Part shown: positions 43,490 through 54,938 of the stretch, in pieces
Layout: the number at the start of each line of letters is the position of its first letter
Numbering within the stretch: position 1 is the first letter of the stretch
Source of the DNA: Simmondsia chinensis
Taxonomy: Eukaryota > Streptophyta > Magnoliopsida > Caryophyllales > Simmondsiaceae
Direction: 5' to 3'
Assembly: GCA_018398585.1 (NCBI GenBank)
Contig: JAGTTD010000001.1
Coordinates: 7,380,501-7,444,500, forward strand
Length of the DNA: 64,000 nucleotides
The notes under the pieces: model-generated
The model's database searches: none
What the model was told of the DNA's origin: nothing
Seen by the model: only the letters and a program-made list of their open reading frames with translations
Position numbers and translations under genes: made by a program

Positions 43490-45104
43490 GTGAAGAGAAA
43501 ACTTCTATGGACTAGTGGATGAAGTAGGTGATGTAATATGCGTTGAGAGGGCCACTATTGATGGGCCAAGTATGGCAGTAGGAAGTACTTGTGGACACTG
43601 TTTAAATAAAGAGACATGGCAATTAATGTTGTTTAGCTTGTTGAGCTGGTGGCATCCATGGCTTTTGGTAGGGTTGATGAAGCAGTCGCTAGTGTGAACG
43701 AGGTTGCCACACTAGTGTCTCACTGTGCTGAAGTGGTCATAGCCTTGGTTAAAGAAAGGCATGATGATGTAGCAGTAGATGATGAGTGGGCTGCCTTGTT
43801 AAAAACTGCAAAAGAGCCCCCCTCTTGGTTTGATTAATGCTGAGGATTCAGTTATTGAGGTGACATCTGGTGTCGGTGTTAATACACATCTTGAGGTTGA
43901 ACACACACTATTAAACGCAGAGGAGACCGTAGATCCACCAGCCGATGATGGGACCAACTATTAAAAATATTCATCTGGCTGATACCCATGAAAATTCTAG
44001 TGAGCTAGCACTTGTTGATCAATTAGCTTGGAAAATTTTCAAGACATTAATTGTTGTGCAGAACTCAACCTTTAGAGTACTCCACTGTTGGAGTGGAACC
44101 TCATGCTGAGCCTGAAAACGCTCCAGCTACTCCTGCTTCCCTATCGCCTGCTTCACTCCACACTTTGCCTAGGTCAATGACTATAACTCGTTCTTGAGGT
44201 TGCCTTCAGAAAGCTTTTTTTAGCTCCGAAGATTTACGAGGTGCCAAGGAAGCTTGGGATGTTGGTAAGAGACTTGGCTTGAGTTTTCATGGTCTCAGTA
44301 GCGAGATTCATCAGCTTCTTTGCACAATTGAGGATAGCGGTTAGGAGAAGGTTAGGATGAAAAAGAGGAAAAGCCACGGGATGGAATCAGGTAGAAACAA
44401 AGTCTCTATAAAACTCCAATAAATTGAAGCTTCTTGGAAGGAATGGTAGGGGCGTGAGAAAGATTTGGTGGGAACAATGAGGCTATTATTATTTGGTCAA
44501 GTTGAGACCAAAACACAATTAGATTCCTTGATGGTAGGGAAACAGCACGTGTAAATGGGAGGAGGTGTTGGTCATTGATAGATTGGGTGCGCTCATTGTT
44601 ATTTGGAGGAATTATGATGCAATGTAAGTATTGTCATCAAGGGTAGTTCATTTTGTTTGTGGCATTTTAGATCTTTTGGGAATGCTAGAAACAAGATGGT
44701 ATTTGAAAGAAGGTCAATGGTTTGAGAGCAAATTTTTAATGGAAATGGGTTTCTGAATAAAAGGCTTGGTGTGAGTAACTTCCATATTTGAGAAAATAGC
44801 ACTTAACATTGAGGGCAACTGGGAGACATCAGGTGGCGGTGACATAAGGGCGGTGGTCTTGCAGTTTGATGAATTTCAGTGGTGGGGAGGCTTCGTTTGT
44901 GGCTAACAGGTTGTGTGCAAGGCTTGAGAGGGGGTTGTATTTTAGTCTTTTCGATTTGTTGTTGCCATTTCGGTTGTATTCTTGTGGTTGCCTTTGTTTT
45001 ATTTTTGTATGGCTTTTTATTCCTTTTGTTCTCGGGGCCCTACTCTTGTGGGCATGTCTGCTCTATATTGCGAGTAATTTACTTGTTAATTATTGAAAAA
45101 ACAA
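43490..45104 (+). mobile_element. L1-like LINE derivative in the MLP intron (copy a)
   Basis: Contains broken coding sequence ending in EAWDVGKRLGLSFHGLSSE (about 44247-44305), then about 500 bp later a GT-rich 3' UTR-like part, and an end TTGTTAATTATTGAAAAAAC near 45085-45104, like the GATAATTA-plus-A end of plant L1. There is no endonuclease or RT domain between, so ORF2 is missing. Left boundary uncertain. Confidence 0.42.
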
Positions 45105-45109
45105 AATTC

Positions 45110-46280
45110 ATACGAAGAAGATGGAACATGACGTAATAAAGACAATCGAAAATCGGCATTTCCCAATCCATGTAAAGGAAGCTTTATGGAGTAATGCCAT
45201 TAAATAGCAATGGGTTTTTGCAACCGGCTTCACCGTCCTCACTGCCAATTTCACAAAACTGCACTTCCATTGCGGTGTTTGGGGAAGATGCTGGCCTGGA
45301 CTCTAGGGATAGTTGGCACATAGAGAATATCATCAATTGGGGTGCCACTATGGTTATGAGCAGTGGTGTTGATACTGAAAAATTAATAAGTGGAAGTCTT
45401 GAAGCAACCATTAATGAAAAACAAATGTTGGAGGTCTAAAAAATATGTGATGTTTGTGAACATGATAAAGATTGGGGCAATCCTCTTGGTTTTAAACAAA
45501 TTTTTTTAGAACGAAAATGCCCTTTTGGATGACACTTTGGAGGGCCTCTTGTCAACACAATATCAGAGGGCCTAATTTTCCATCCGCTAAACCTATCAGG
45601 AAAAACCAAAGTGCATCTCTTTCCTTTACCCTTGCAAAATTCCATCACTTTCCGTTTCAGAAAATTCAGCTAGACATGAGCGACAAGAGAGCCCAATCTT
45701 CCAAGGGCTAAGGGCTTGGGATTTTGGTAAACAGCTTAGCTTGGAGTTTGACGGACCAAATTATGTGACTGAAAGTATGTTATAAAACATTCGTTTTGGT
45801 GGAAAATGATCAAAGAAGTGGAAGAACAAATTTAAGAGAATGTAGGCAGTTAGTGTCACGACAGGTTTGGGCTGAATTGGGGATAGTTGTATCCATATTT
45901 TCAAGGAACGTGTCAACCGACTTTTTGTGTATAGCTACAAAAGATGTCAACGCCAATTAAATGGGAATATGGGATGATGCAAACATGGAGAAGGACATGA
46001 TAGGTCTATCCTAACTTGTGACTATTAGGTGGTTCTTTTGGTGCTGGAAGTCAGAATGCGAGTATCACCGATGTCACAAATGGGCCGCTTATCTCGTTTA
46101 TAATTTTCTATTTTTGATGGGGGCCAGGGTGTTTCTTTTATTTTTGGATATTTTTATTTTACTTTATTTTGTTGATCTTTTACATTGCATACTTTAAGCG
46201 TGTTAGCTTAGGTCTTGATTTTTTGCATGCACCTAGTTTATATTACGAGTTCTCTCACTAATTGTTAGAAAAAAAGGCTT
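45110..46280 (+). mobile_element. L1-like LINE derivative in the MLP intron (copy b)
   Basis: Same layout as the preceding copy: a broken coding part with GKQLSLEFDGPNYVTES (about 45727-45780), a short linker, and a T/G-rich 3' part ending CTCACTAATTGTTAGAAAAAAAGG (about 46252-46275). No ORF2. It follows copy a in the same orientation. Confidence 0.4.
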
Positions 46281-46649
46281 TAAAATATCATGTCTTCTAA
46301 TTCTCATATAAATTATTTTATGTTAAAGAATGATCATTGACGAGTACTTCATGAATATTTGACAGCAGTGAGCAGTTATGTGAAAGAATCAACAAAGAAG
46401 ATAGAGAAAGTGGAGCTAGGCAAGTCTTGAAGCTACCAAGTCATCGACGGCGAGCTCACCCAAATGTATAATCCCTATCGAGTCACCTTCTCTTTCACCC
46501 CGGTCGAAGGCAAGGATAAAGAGATGTGCATTGTGGAATGGAAGGCCGAGTTCGAGCCACTAAATCCTGGTATCCCGCCACCGGAAAAGGCTAGGGATGT
46601 AGCCCTTGGATTCCTCAAGTCCTTTGACAAGTTCCAACTCAGCTACTAG

Positions 46650-46974
46650 ATATAAGCTTATATTATGAATGTGAATTAAATGCTAATTATATATGGCCAT
46701 GCAACCATCTAATGTACAGTGGAATAAGCATTTGGTTGTCTCATGCATGGCTACCTACTTTGTGTACTACGGCATTGTTGTTTGTAATTTGTTTGTAGTA
46801 TAATTGGGAGCATTGTTATTAGTAAGTCTATAACAGGTCACCTAAGAATTAGGGTTGTAAGCTTACTATGTATATTGGAGTGAATATATAATATACTAAT
46901 AGAAAGCATGGCAATGATAACATAATATTAATAAGTCTAAATACGAGAAAAACTATCTTAGAGGAGTTTTTAGC
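46650..46974. other. downstream region of the MLP-like gene
   Basis: No gene; likely includes the original 3' UTR. AT-rich, no clear poly(A) signal cluster singled out. Confidence 0.35.
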
Positions 46975-47465
46975 TGATAATACAATCCCTCAATTCGTAT
47001 TGAGGGAAACCGCTCACATATTGCCTCGAAGATATTTGAACTGAGGACAGAAGAGGCCCTTCATGAAGATGTCAAGCAAAAGGAAATACAGGTAAACAAT
47101 AAACTCAAAGTTTAGGCATATCTTGATTACAGAATTGGATCTAAACTTGTCTTTCAATATTTTATAGATTGCCTTGATATACGATGTAGAATAATTGAGA
47201 GGGCTCCAAGAGTCCTCTAATTTTCCAAGTCACCAAAACCTAAACTGGGAAATGGTAACTCTTGAGAGACAGTGTGAGTTTTTTGAGAGCCTTAATCACT
47301 GATGAAATTGAATACGTAATTGTGATAGAAGAGGCTCTATTTATCGCCAGAGAGCCATATTTCTCATCTAGCTTGAATTCCCTATTTTTGTGGAATTCAA
47401 AATGTTCATTATCTCAACAAATAAGATAAGTGGCTAACTTGTTAACTCACATTGAACATCTAACA
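46975..47465 (-). repeat. putative LTR of a decayed LTR retrotransposon
   Basis: About 491 bp starting TGATAATACA and ending CATCTAACA on the plus strand. On the minus strand it begins TGTTAGATGTTC and carries a TATA-like GATAAATAGA (about 47337-47346). To its right lies TCTCCCATTTAGCC, which on the minus strand is a purine tract GGGAGA against the LTR start. This suggests a 3' LTR with decayed internal sequence to about 47990. Confidence 0.5.
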
Positions 47466-47991
47466 TCTCCCATTTAGCCAGTAAGGTTAATCTCTCACTT
47501 CATAAAGCTAATGGCACGTGCGACCAAAGTGATACATAGAATAACTAAGCGTATTATATTAAGCTACAATGTAGCTAACGTAATACCTCAAGAACACATA
47601 AATAAGTTTATAATATCCAAAACCAGCCATCATCACCAAGAGTTTAGCATCATTGATCCCTCAAGAAATACGCTGATTCAAGTTACAACTGCTGTGACAT
47701 GATTTCTTGGCATTTCAAGAAACACTAAAAACATTGTTTTTAGAAACACACCATAATCCATGTTAGCCTAATTGCTTTTTTAGACATGTTCTGCTAATCT
47801 ACATTTATCTTGATCCTTTGATTATATATTAGAGTATTAGCACTAGTTTCCAACATCATGATATGTTTCCAAGTCCCAAATAGTATCAATGTGGACTATT
47901 AAGACCGAGAGCTCACATAGTGGAGACAAGGGAATACATTCAATTACTCTCTCTTATGATCGTCTTTTAGCACATACAGTATGATATTTAG
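47466..47991 (-). other. possible internal remnant of the LTR element at 46975
   Basis: No conserved pol motif recognised on either strand. Assigned only because it abuts the purine tract of the putative 3' LTR. The region 48985-49140 (TATGCCACTAAAATTCGGC) may be its continuation past an insertion. Confidence 0.3.
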
Positions 47992-48990
47992 CAGCGGCAG
48001 ATCCATGTTGGCCTCACCCCGACTTTAATTTATTATCAACCTCTAATAGAGGGACAAATTGTCCATTTTGAAAGAACTTATTGTCAACCTCTTTTCAGAT
48101 GTGAATCTATCTGATTCAAAAAGGAAGAACTTGCATCAGTATCTCAATTTCAATTCAAACATGGGATTATGAACAAAGAACAAGTAGTCTTGTATCCATA
48201 GCCTAGTGATCCCAATCATTAGATGAGAAGTTTTTGACCCGGGTTCGATACCCACTTGATGCAGCTTTTTTATTTTGGGAGAAAATTTCTAAAGCTTTTT
48301 CTTGTGTATTATATTAAAAATTAGATATTTAAGTGAAAATTAAAAATAAATAATTTTGCTATATGTCAATGGTCTCACTAGTTTTTGTTTAAGTATACTT
48401 ATACACAAATTTTACTCATACACACTCTTCAAAATATTTAATTTATGTGCAAATTACTTCAATTTTTTTTAACCTTTCAACTCTATACTTAGATCATATA
48501 AGTTGTATATTTATACTTCTATATTTATGCATTGATTCTTGTTTAAGTTTATTTTTCATATTCTACTTATAGAAAAATGTGTAATATCAGACATGTAATG
48601 GTTGAAAACTAAATATAAAATTTTCTTAAATAATTCGAAAATTGTTTATTGAACTCTTATGAGATACAAATTTGAATCTACGATTTCAAATTATCTTTCT
48701 TTCATTTTGTGTATCAAAAAAACATGTTATTCATTGAGAAATTTTACAAAAATGTTTTAAATGACGATGAGATCCCAACTTAACTGTGAATTGAATTTGA
48801 AAAGTTTTACTTTTTGATATACATATGTTTTTGAATAGTTGAATGTTTTAAAAAAAATTGTCTCAAATCTTTCTTATATTAGGGTTGATTAAGTGCTAAC
48901 TTTTGACTTTGAATTTTGAACAAAGTGAAAAGTAAAAGTAATTTGCAATTCATGCCCACCCTCAATCAAAACTCTAGACCCGCCATTGAT
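47992..48990. mobile_element. candidate DNA-transposon derivative with GGCGGATC-like ends
   Basis: The left end AGCGGCAGATCCATGTTGG and the reversed right end CAATGGCGGGTCTAGAG are similar to a common plant terminus (AGTGGCGGATCTA). About 1 kb of AT-rich noncoding DNA lies between. No clear target-site duplication was found. It contains a tRNA-like phrase (CCCGGGTTCGATACCC, about 48238-48253). Confidence 0.4.
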
Positions 48991-49402
48991 CTTGGGTATG
49001 TTATGGCATAGCTTCAATTTAACTAGGCATGTCATTGTATACAAATTTTCTCACTATACAATATGCCACTAAAATTCGGCTATCTCATAGGCATGACATG
49101 AAACCAGTTAATAAAATCCATATCCTACTCTTTCTAATTTCATTTTAGACTAGCTGAGGTCACATTGTTTCATATGCCTTTTCTAAAATGCTTGTACAAG
49201 ACATGTTGCAATCGATATATACTCAAAATATGATCTCATGTGGTCTCATCATCCACGCACTCAACATTGAGGTGATAATTTGTGTGAATGGACGTATCAT
49301 TGGTTATATAAATTACTTATGCAAAAGAATGAATCATAGGTGTTTCGGTTAAATTTGGTTCAGTCAGTGAGCCAGACCCAAATGCCCCGAGCAACAAATA
49401 TT

Positions 49403-50335
49403 TGTAGGTTCTGGATGAGAGCGGGACTCAACCCTCACATGAGAAAGCAGCTGCTGGCGCGTTTAACCCGGGTTCCCTTGCAAAATGAAGAAAGCCGTCA
49501 GAGGGACCCACGGGTTTGCCCGTGGGGGACCCCTCTGATGCTTAAGTTAGTAAAGGCATGACAATAATATACGGTAAGTAAATAGCGTAAAGTAAACAAT
49601 AATAAATACTTATCGTATATGGAGGAGATGGGGTCCTCGGTGGTCAGTGGCCGGCACGGGGGCCTTATAGGCCCTGCGGAAAGGGGAGAGAAAGACCGTG
49701 GGAGACCGAGAGAGAGAGATGGAGAGAGAGAGACTGCGGGAGACCGAGAGAGGGATGGTGAGAGAGAGACTCGAGGGGCCGATGCTGGCAAGGTGGCCGG
49801 AGCTGTCCAGCAAGATCGCCAGAGAGGGATGTGACACCGGTGGCAGGAGTTGTACCCGGGACCGGCCGGAGTGGAAGGAGAGAGGAGAGGGGGTTGGTGC
49901 AAGTTGGAGAGAGAGAAAGCACTTGGTTGGGGCTTAGTTTAAATGAAGAAGGGCGTTGGTATTTATAGATGGGAGTAGGAGGCGGTACCTGTGGTGGGCA
50001 GGCGGTACGAGGTGGTACTGACGTTGGCGGGTACGAGGCTGCACTGGTGCGGGTCAGGCGGTAGGGGTGAGGGTGAAAGGAGGGCGGTACCGAGCAGTGA
50101 GAGGAGGAGGACGGTAATGGTGTGGGGAGAAGGAGGAGGACGGTAATGGTGTGGGGAGGAGGGAGAAGACGTGGGGAAGAAGGAAAATAAGAGAGAGAAA
50201 TGGAAAAGGAAAAGGATGGGCAGGAGGGAGAGAGAAAAGGTGGGCTTTTGTCTTTTTGCACTTTACTTATATAATTTTCATTTATTATTTGGTTATCCTA
50301 TTTTAATATTAATCTAGTTATTTTTATACTATACA
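49403..50335 (-). repeat. LTR (apparently solo), same family as 23633-25802
   Basis: Starts TGTAGGTTCTGGATGAGAG and ends TATACTATACA. Its left third matches 23633-23800 (CAGCTGCTGGCGCG, CCTTGCAAAATGA, GTCAGAGGGACC, TAAGTTAGTAAAGG) and both have a minus-strand TATA box at the same relative place (49960-49967 here). Instead of long minisatellites it has short GAGAGAGA-rich and GGCGGTAC-rich stretches. A GC-rich inverted repeat (CCACGGGTTTGCCCGTGG, 49508-49525) lies near the left end. No TSD or internal region seen. Confidence 0.6.
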
Positions 50336-50436
50336 ATAGGAAACCATTCATTGAATTGCATATGAAATAAGCTCTAGTGCTTTGCATTTTTGCATTGCAA
50401 ACATGTTATAGTCATACATAACAATAAGTGGCCTAA

Positions 50437-52880
50437 GAACATTTGTTACATCCAGCTATTGTAAAACTTTCTCAACCACACAGGTTTTCAGGCTACCTTA
50501 ATCCTTTTTTTGACATCCTCGTCAACCTCACCATTCTGCCGTACCATGGAACCCAAGTATCTGAAACTCTCTTTCCTCGGTATGGTCTCAGACCCAATCT
50601 TGACGTTTTCTGTACTAGGCACGGTAGAGTGACCTAACTTGAGTTCTGAGTACTTGGTCTTGGATCTACTGATTCATAGGCCCTTCGGTTTCAAAGCCCT
50701 TCTCCACAATTCCAGCTTCTTACTTATGTCGACTCGAGAGTTCCCCACCAATACTATGCCATCTGCAAATAGCATACCCCAAGGTACATCTCATTGGATG
50801 TTGCTGGTGAGCTCATCCATCACTAGAATGAACAAAAAGGGGCTCAAGGAAAAACCTTGGTGTACCCCAACTGTTATTGGGAATATGTTTGTCTCCCCTT
50901 CTCCTGTACGCACATTAGTTTGTGCATCCTCATACATGTCCCTAATGGCCCGAATATATGGCATAGGGATGCCCTTCCTACTCAAGACCCTCCATAGGAT
51001 CTCTCTTGGAACTTTATCATATGCCTTCTCGAAATCAACGAAGACCATGTGGAGATCCATCTGCCTCTCCCTGTACTGCTCTATCGTCTGCTTTATGAGG
51101 GGGATGGCTTCTATTGTTGATCTCCCGGGTATAAATCAGAATTGGTTCTCGGATACCTCCGTCTGTTGCCTTAACCTCTTCTCTATGACCCGTTCCCCTA
51201 GCTTCAAAGTGTGGCTCATTAGCTTTATCCCTCGGTAGTTGGCGCAACTTTGGATGTCACCTTTATTCTTGTATATCGGAATCAATGTACTCTTTCTCCA
51301 TTCATCAGGCATCTTCTTCCCCATAAGGATTTGGTTAAATAATTTAAGCAGCCAACTGATGCCCCTTTGTCCAAGGCATTTCCATACCTCTATTGGTATT
51401 CCATCAGGGCCAACTACTTTACCCCTTCCCATATGTCTAAGGGCTTCCTAGACTTCCTTGCGTGTAATTCTCCTACAATAGCAGTAGTTATGAAAGTCCT
51501 CTGATATTTGGAGATCCCCTAGGCATAACTCTGTGCTCCCCTGATCGTTGAACATATCGTGAAAGTAGGCTTTCCTCCTGGCTTTAATTTGTTGCCCTTC
51601 CATAAACACCTGTCCATCTACCCCTTTTATGCAATTTACTCGCTCCAAGTTCCTCGTCTTCCTTTCTCTCGCTCTAGCGATTCTGTATATATCTTTAGCT
51701 CCCTCCTTGGTATCTAGCTTTTTGTAGAACTCCTCGTAGGCTCTGGATTGTGCTTCTCTGACTATTTTCTTTGCTTCTTTCTTGGCTTGCTGATATTGAT
51801 GTTGCTTGTCTTCTTCTCCACTACGCTCCCATTCCTTGAAAAGGTCTCGTTTGGCCTTAATCTTCTGTTGGACTTCCTCGCACCACCACCAGGATTCTCT
51901 GTTGTTAGGTGCTCTGCCCTTTTCCACTCCCACCCTCTAATCTTTTGGGCCAGTTTGTTCCACATTTGGTTTGTATCTCCCTCCACATCCCAATCGACCT
52001 CTGATTCCGCCCTTTCCTTGTAGGCTTTATATTTCTCTCCCTTCAAATCCCTCCAGCGAGTATATGTCTGCACGGGTTTTGTGCTTCTTTCGGTCCTCTT
52101 CTTGGCCTTTAGATCGGCGCACACCACCCTATGTTGTGTAGATAGGTCTTCCCCTGGGATGGCCTTGCAGTCCCTGCAGTCCCTTTGTACCATTTTCCTT
52201 AGTAGTATATAGTCAATCTGGGTCCTTGCCCCACCGCTTTGATACGTGATGATGTGTTCCTCTCGCTTACTAAAGAAGGTTTTTGGCCATTGTTAGCTCG
52301 TAAGTGGCTGCAAAGTCCAGGAGGGATTTCCCTTATGCATTCCTAGTTCCAAAACCAAATCCTCCATGATATGATGCGTAACCATCCTCTGTCGAGCCAA
52401 CATGCCCATTGAAATCCCCGCCAATCATCACTTGTTCGGTTTGGGATATACTTTGCATTATTTTGTCTAAGTCCTCCTAGAATGATGCCTTCTTATTCTT
52501 TAACAGTCCAGTCTGAGGTGCGTAGGCACTGATAACATTCAATGCGTCCCCATCTAGGATCAACTTGATGCCTATATGCCAACTCCATTCCTTGCTCTAT
52601 CTTTGCTTGAATACCACAATTTATATCCTAACACATCTCTTGCTTTCGTGCCCACCCCTTTAGTTTCTTGCAGACAAAGGATTTTAATCCTACTCTTCAT
52701 CATCATTTGGACCACCTCGAAGCTCTTCTTCGACAACGTCCCGACATTTAGTGTCCCAATTCTCAGGTTTTCCCCCCTCTTTTGCTTGTCTCTCCCCCTC
52801 CCCACCCCCTTTGAAGATGGCCTCAAGTTTTTATTACCATAACTAGTATTGCTCATCCACTACCAGTTACTATGATAGGT
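50437..52880 (-). mobile_element. RTE-type LINE, 3'-truncated and decayed
   Basis: On the minus strand it starts with the AP-like endonuclease (52572-52856: RIGTLNVGTLSKKSFEVV, IKILCLQETKGVG), continues through endonuclease remnants and a linker (51448-52193), then RT with STLIPIYKNKGDIQSCANYR (51240-51310), VFVDFEKAYDKVPREILWR (50985-51045) and TVGVHQGFSLSPFLF (50810-50875). The catalytic box reads FADG in place of FADD (about 50758-50770). The sequence stops after GSMVRQNGEVDEDVKKRIKVA (about 50475), before the C-terminal region and tail found in the LINE at 11923-14227. Stops and frameshifts separate all parts. Confidence 0.87.
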
Positions 52881-53103
52881 CCCTAGCACGAAACATGGGA
52901 CGTAGCCACCACAGGAAACCACAAACAATGACAATCAGAATCAACACAGCTCAAAGTAGCAAAGACTAGGAAGAGCAAATTAAATAATAATATCACAATA
53001 GTAATTAAAATACTACCCTACGGTAATAGAGGGTGGGTCAAACCTAGGGCTGGTGCATTATCGAGAATCTGGCTTACATCACGGTGGTTGGATTTGACTT
53101 GTG
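52881..53103. other. short region left of the gap, no gene
   Basis: No feature recognised. Confidence 0.35.
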
Positions 53104-53203
53104 NNNNNNNNNNNNNNNNNNNNNNNNNNNNNNNNNNNNNNNNNNNNNNNNNNNNNNNNNNNNNNNNNNNNNNNNNNNNNNNNNNNNNNNNNNNNNNNNN
53201 NNN
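53104..53203. other. assembly gap (100 N)
   Basis: One hundred N, a conventional fixed-size gap of unknown true length. Confidence 0.99.
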
Positions 53204-53214
53204 GTGGCTTGTGG

Positions 53215-53350
53215 CTTTGGACTGCGATGGTGGTTAGGGTTCGGGTTTGGGTTAGGACTGGGGTTGTAGTTGGTACGGTTCGGGTGGGTCGGGTTTGGGT
53301 TAGCCTTGGGTGGGTTAGGGTTCAGGTTTAGGTTTAGGTTAAGGTTGAAG
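53215..53350 (+). repeat. degenerate telomere-like repeats beside the gap
   Basis: Tandem variants of TTTAGGG such as GGGTTCGGGTTTGGGTTAGG and GGTTCAGGTTTAGGTTTAGG. Telomere-like arrays are hard to assemble, which may explain the gap. Confidence 0.7.
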
Positions 53351-53459
53351 TTGGATAAGTGTATTAGGGTTTTCTGGCTAAGGTTTGAAGTGGTGGTGGT
53401 GCTAGCGGTTCGGCAGCCGAGGGTGGGGTGGTTCGAGGGGTGGCTGAGGGATGGGGTAT

Positions 53460-53535
53460 GATTAAGGAGGTGGGTTCGAAGGGTGGTTGAGGGCTCGAAG
53501 GGTGGTTGGGGGTTCGAAGGGTGGCTCGACGATGG
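53460..53535 (+). repeat. short tandem repeat GGTTCGAAGGGTGG
   Basis: Three to four imperfect units of about 22 bp (GGTTCGAAGGGTGGTTGAGG). The long minus-strand frame over this area is low-complexity Pro/Asn/Ser and not a gene. Confidence 0.6.
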
Positions 53536-54938
53536 GTGTTCTTGGTGGTGGTGGTCGGAGGTGTTGTTCGAAGTCGGTAGTGGGTGCGGTTCGGAGGTTG
53601 ATGGTGGTTGTCGGAGAAAGGAGGAAGGAGGGGTTTTCGAAGGGGAGGAGGAGAGATAAAGTATAGTTAGGGTTTGGGTTATGGCGAGGGTGAATGTCCG
53701 CTGGCGTCTGGGCGGCGCTGTTACCGGCGATTGGGTGTTGCTGTTGTTCTGGCGTCGCCGGCAGTGGTTCCTTGGTGGCATCGGCGAGGGTGTCGGCTTT
53801 GGGGGAGGAGAGACATTAGAAACCGTAAGTTGTCAGAGAGAAAGTTAGACCCTGATATGATACATAACTTACAAATGTGAGGTCAAATTGATAAAAAAGA
53901 AGCTAAGTTGCATTACTTTATTAACTCTATAATTTTTTTTTTATAACCGCCTTTATATGTAAGTTACATTAAAAGGCTAAATGCAACAACTAATTTTTCC
54001 AAACACTTATATCTACTTGTTTATTTATCAGTTAATAGCTAATAGCTGGTCAATCAGCTAACACCTAACAACTAACAGCCAATAGGTCATGCAAAACATA
54101 GCCTTAATTAAGACATAAGCTGTGACATTCCTAGACAAGAGTATCGATGGATTTAATTAATGAATTGAAAATCTTTTCAAAAATTTTTCTTAGCATAGGC
54201 TACTCAAGACAAACTAAGGGTCTTTTAGAATGGTTTATTAGGAACTCGTTCATGAATAAATAGTTCGTATCATTCTTCTCCTTTATCTCACAAGGAAAGG
54301 ACAACCATTCTTAAGTGTTGTTAGTTATTTTCATGTTGCTTCCTTTCACCGGGATATCACTGACACATAAGAAGAGAAATAAGATGTTATTCTTTTACAT
54401 AATTATAGTGGTCCTTGTCTATAATGCACAAACCAAGAATAGTAATAACTTCATTCATCAAATTTAACTTCCACTATTGGCAGAACTGTTTAAGACCATA
54501 TATGAATCATTTGAGAGATATACTCCCTAATCTCCTATTGGCAAACTAAAGTGTTGATCCATGTAAGTCCTTTCGTTCAAAACAATCATTTGAAACTTCA
54601 TCTTAAGATTCATTTAGAATACCACTATGTCCAATTGAACAACTAATCCAAAACCTCAGACTTAGCAAGTTAAATCTCACCATCAGAAAAAACACATCAT
54701 GTAGTCTACACCCTTAAGTTTATGTATAAACTTTTACACACTAAATAGACCTTATATTTTTTTTTTCTTAATTCACCACCCCTGCGCTTAATAAAAAAAC
54801 AAACTTATTTCAATATATTAGCGCCTTGGCAGAAACTAATTAGCTTTTGCAAATTGTATAAGGTCATATCATGTTGGTCACCGTAAACTAGAAGTTGGTG
54901 AAATCAGTACTTCCTCACCTTTATCTCAAATTTGAAAT
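53536..54938. other. intergenic, no gene recognised
   Basis: AT-rich from 53880. CAGCTAACACCTAACAACTAACAGCC (54056-54081) resembles ends of hAT-type MITEs, but no partner end was located. Confidence 0.4.

Larger units (their letters stand above)
41088..46649 (+). pseudogene. MLP/Bet v 1-like (SRPBCC fold) gene, two exons, one premature stop
   Basis: Exon 1 (41088-41259) encodes a start with GEVVLSISAEEAW and ends with QGDGSPGSLRLFKLGP, the Gly-rich loop of the MLP/Bet v 1 superfamily of small ligand-binding proteins. It ends at a good donor (CCTG/GTAAGG). Exon 2 (46366-46649) starts after TTTGACAG, restores phase and encodes VSSYVKESTKKIEKVE, YNPYRVTFSFTP, IVEWKAEFEP and the C-terminal helix ARDVALGFLKSFDKF. 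Total is about 151 codons, the usual family length, and the intron position is standard. One TGA at 46428-46430 (codon 79) interrupts an otherwise intact frame. It is a very young pseudogene, a stop allele or an assembly error. The 5.1-kb intron contains L1-like remnants; Bet v 1 introns are normally short. Confidence 0.82.

Noticed and set aside
44866..45136. Hydrophobic ORFs (Leu/Phe/Cys-rich) that might be membrane proteins
   Set aside because: They are translations of the GT-rich 3' part of an L1-like element, in two overlapping frames.
48190..48260. tRNA gene (CCCGGGTTCGATACCC B box)
   Set aside because: No cloverleaf can be made with the upstream bases; probably a SINE-like relic.
49619..50261. 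Several overlapping ORFs on both strands
   Set aside because: Low-complexity GAGAGA and GGTACC sequence in an LTR; open frames arise from base composition.
53074..53781. 235-codon Pro/Asn/Ser-rich ORF on the minus strand
   Set aside because: Passes through the N gap and telomere-like repeats; no domain.
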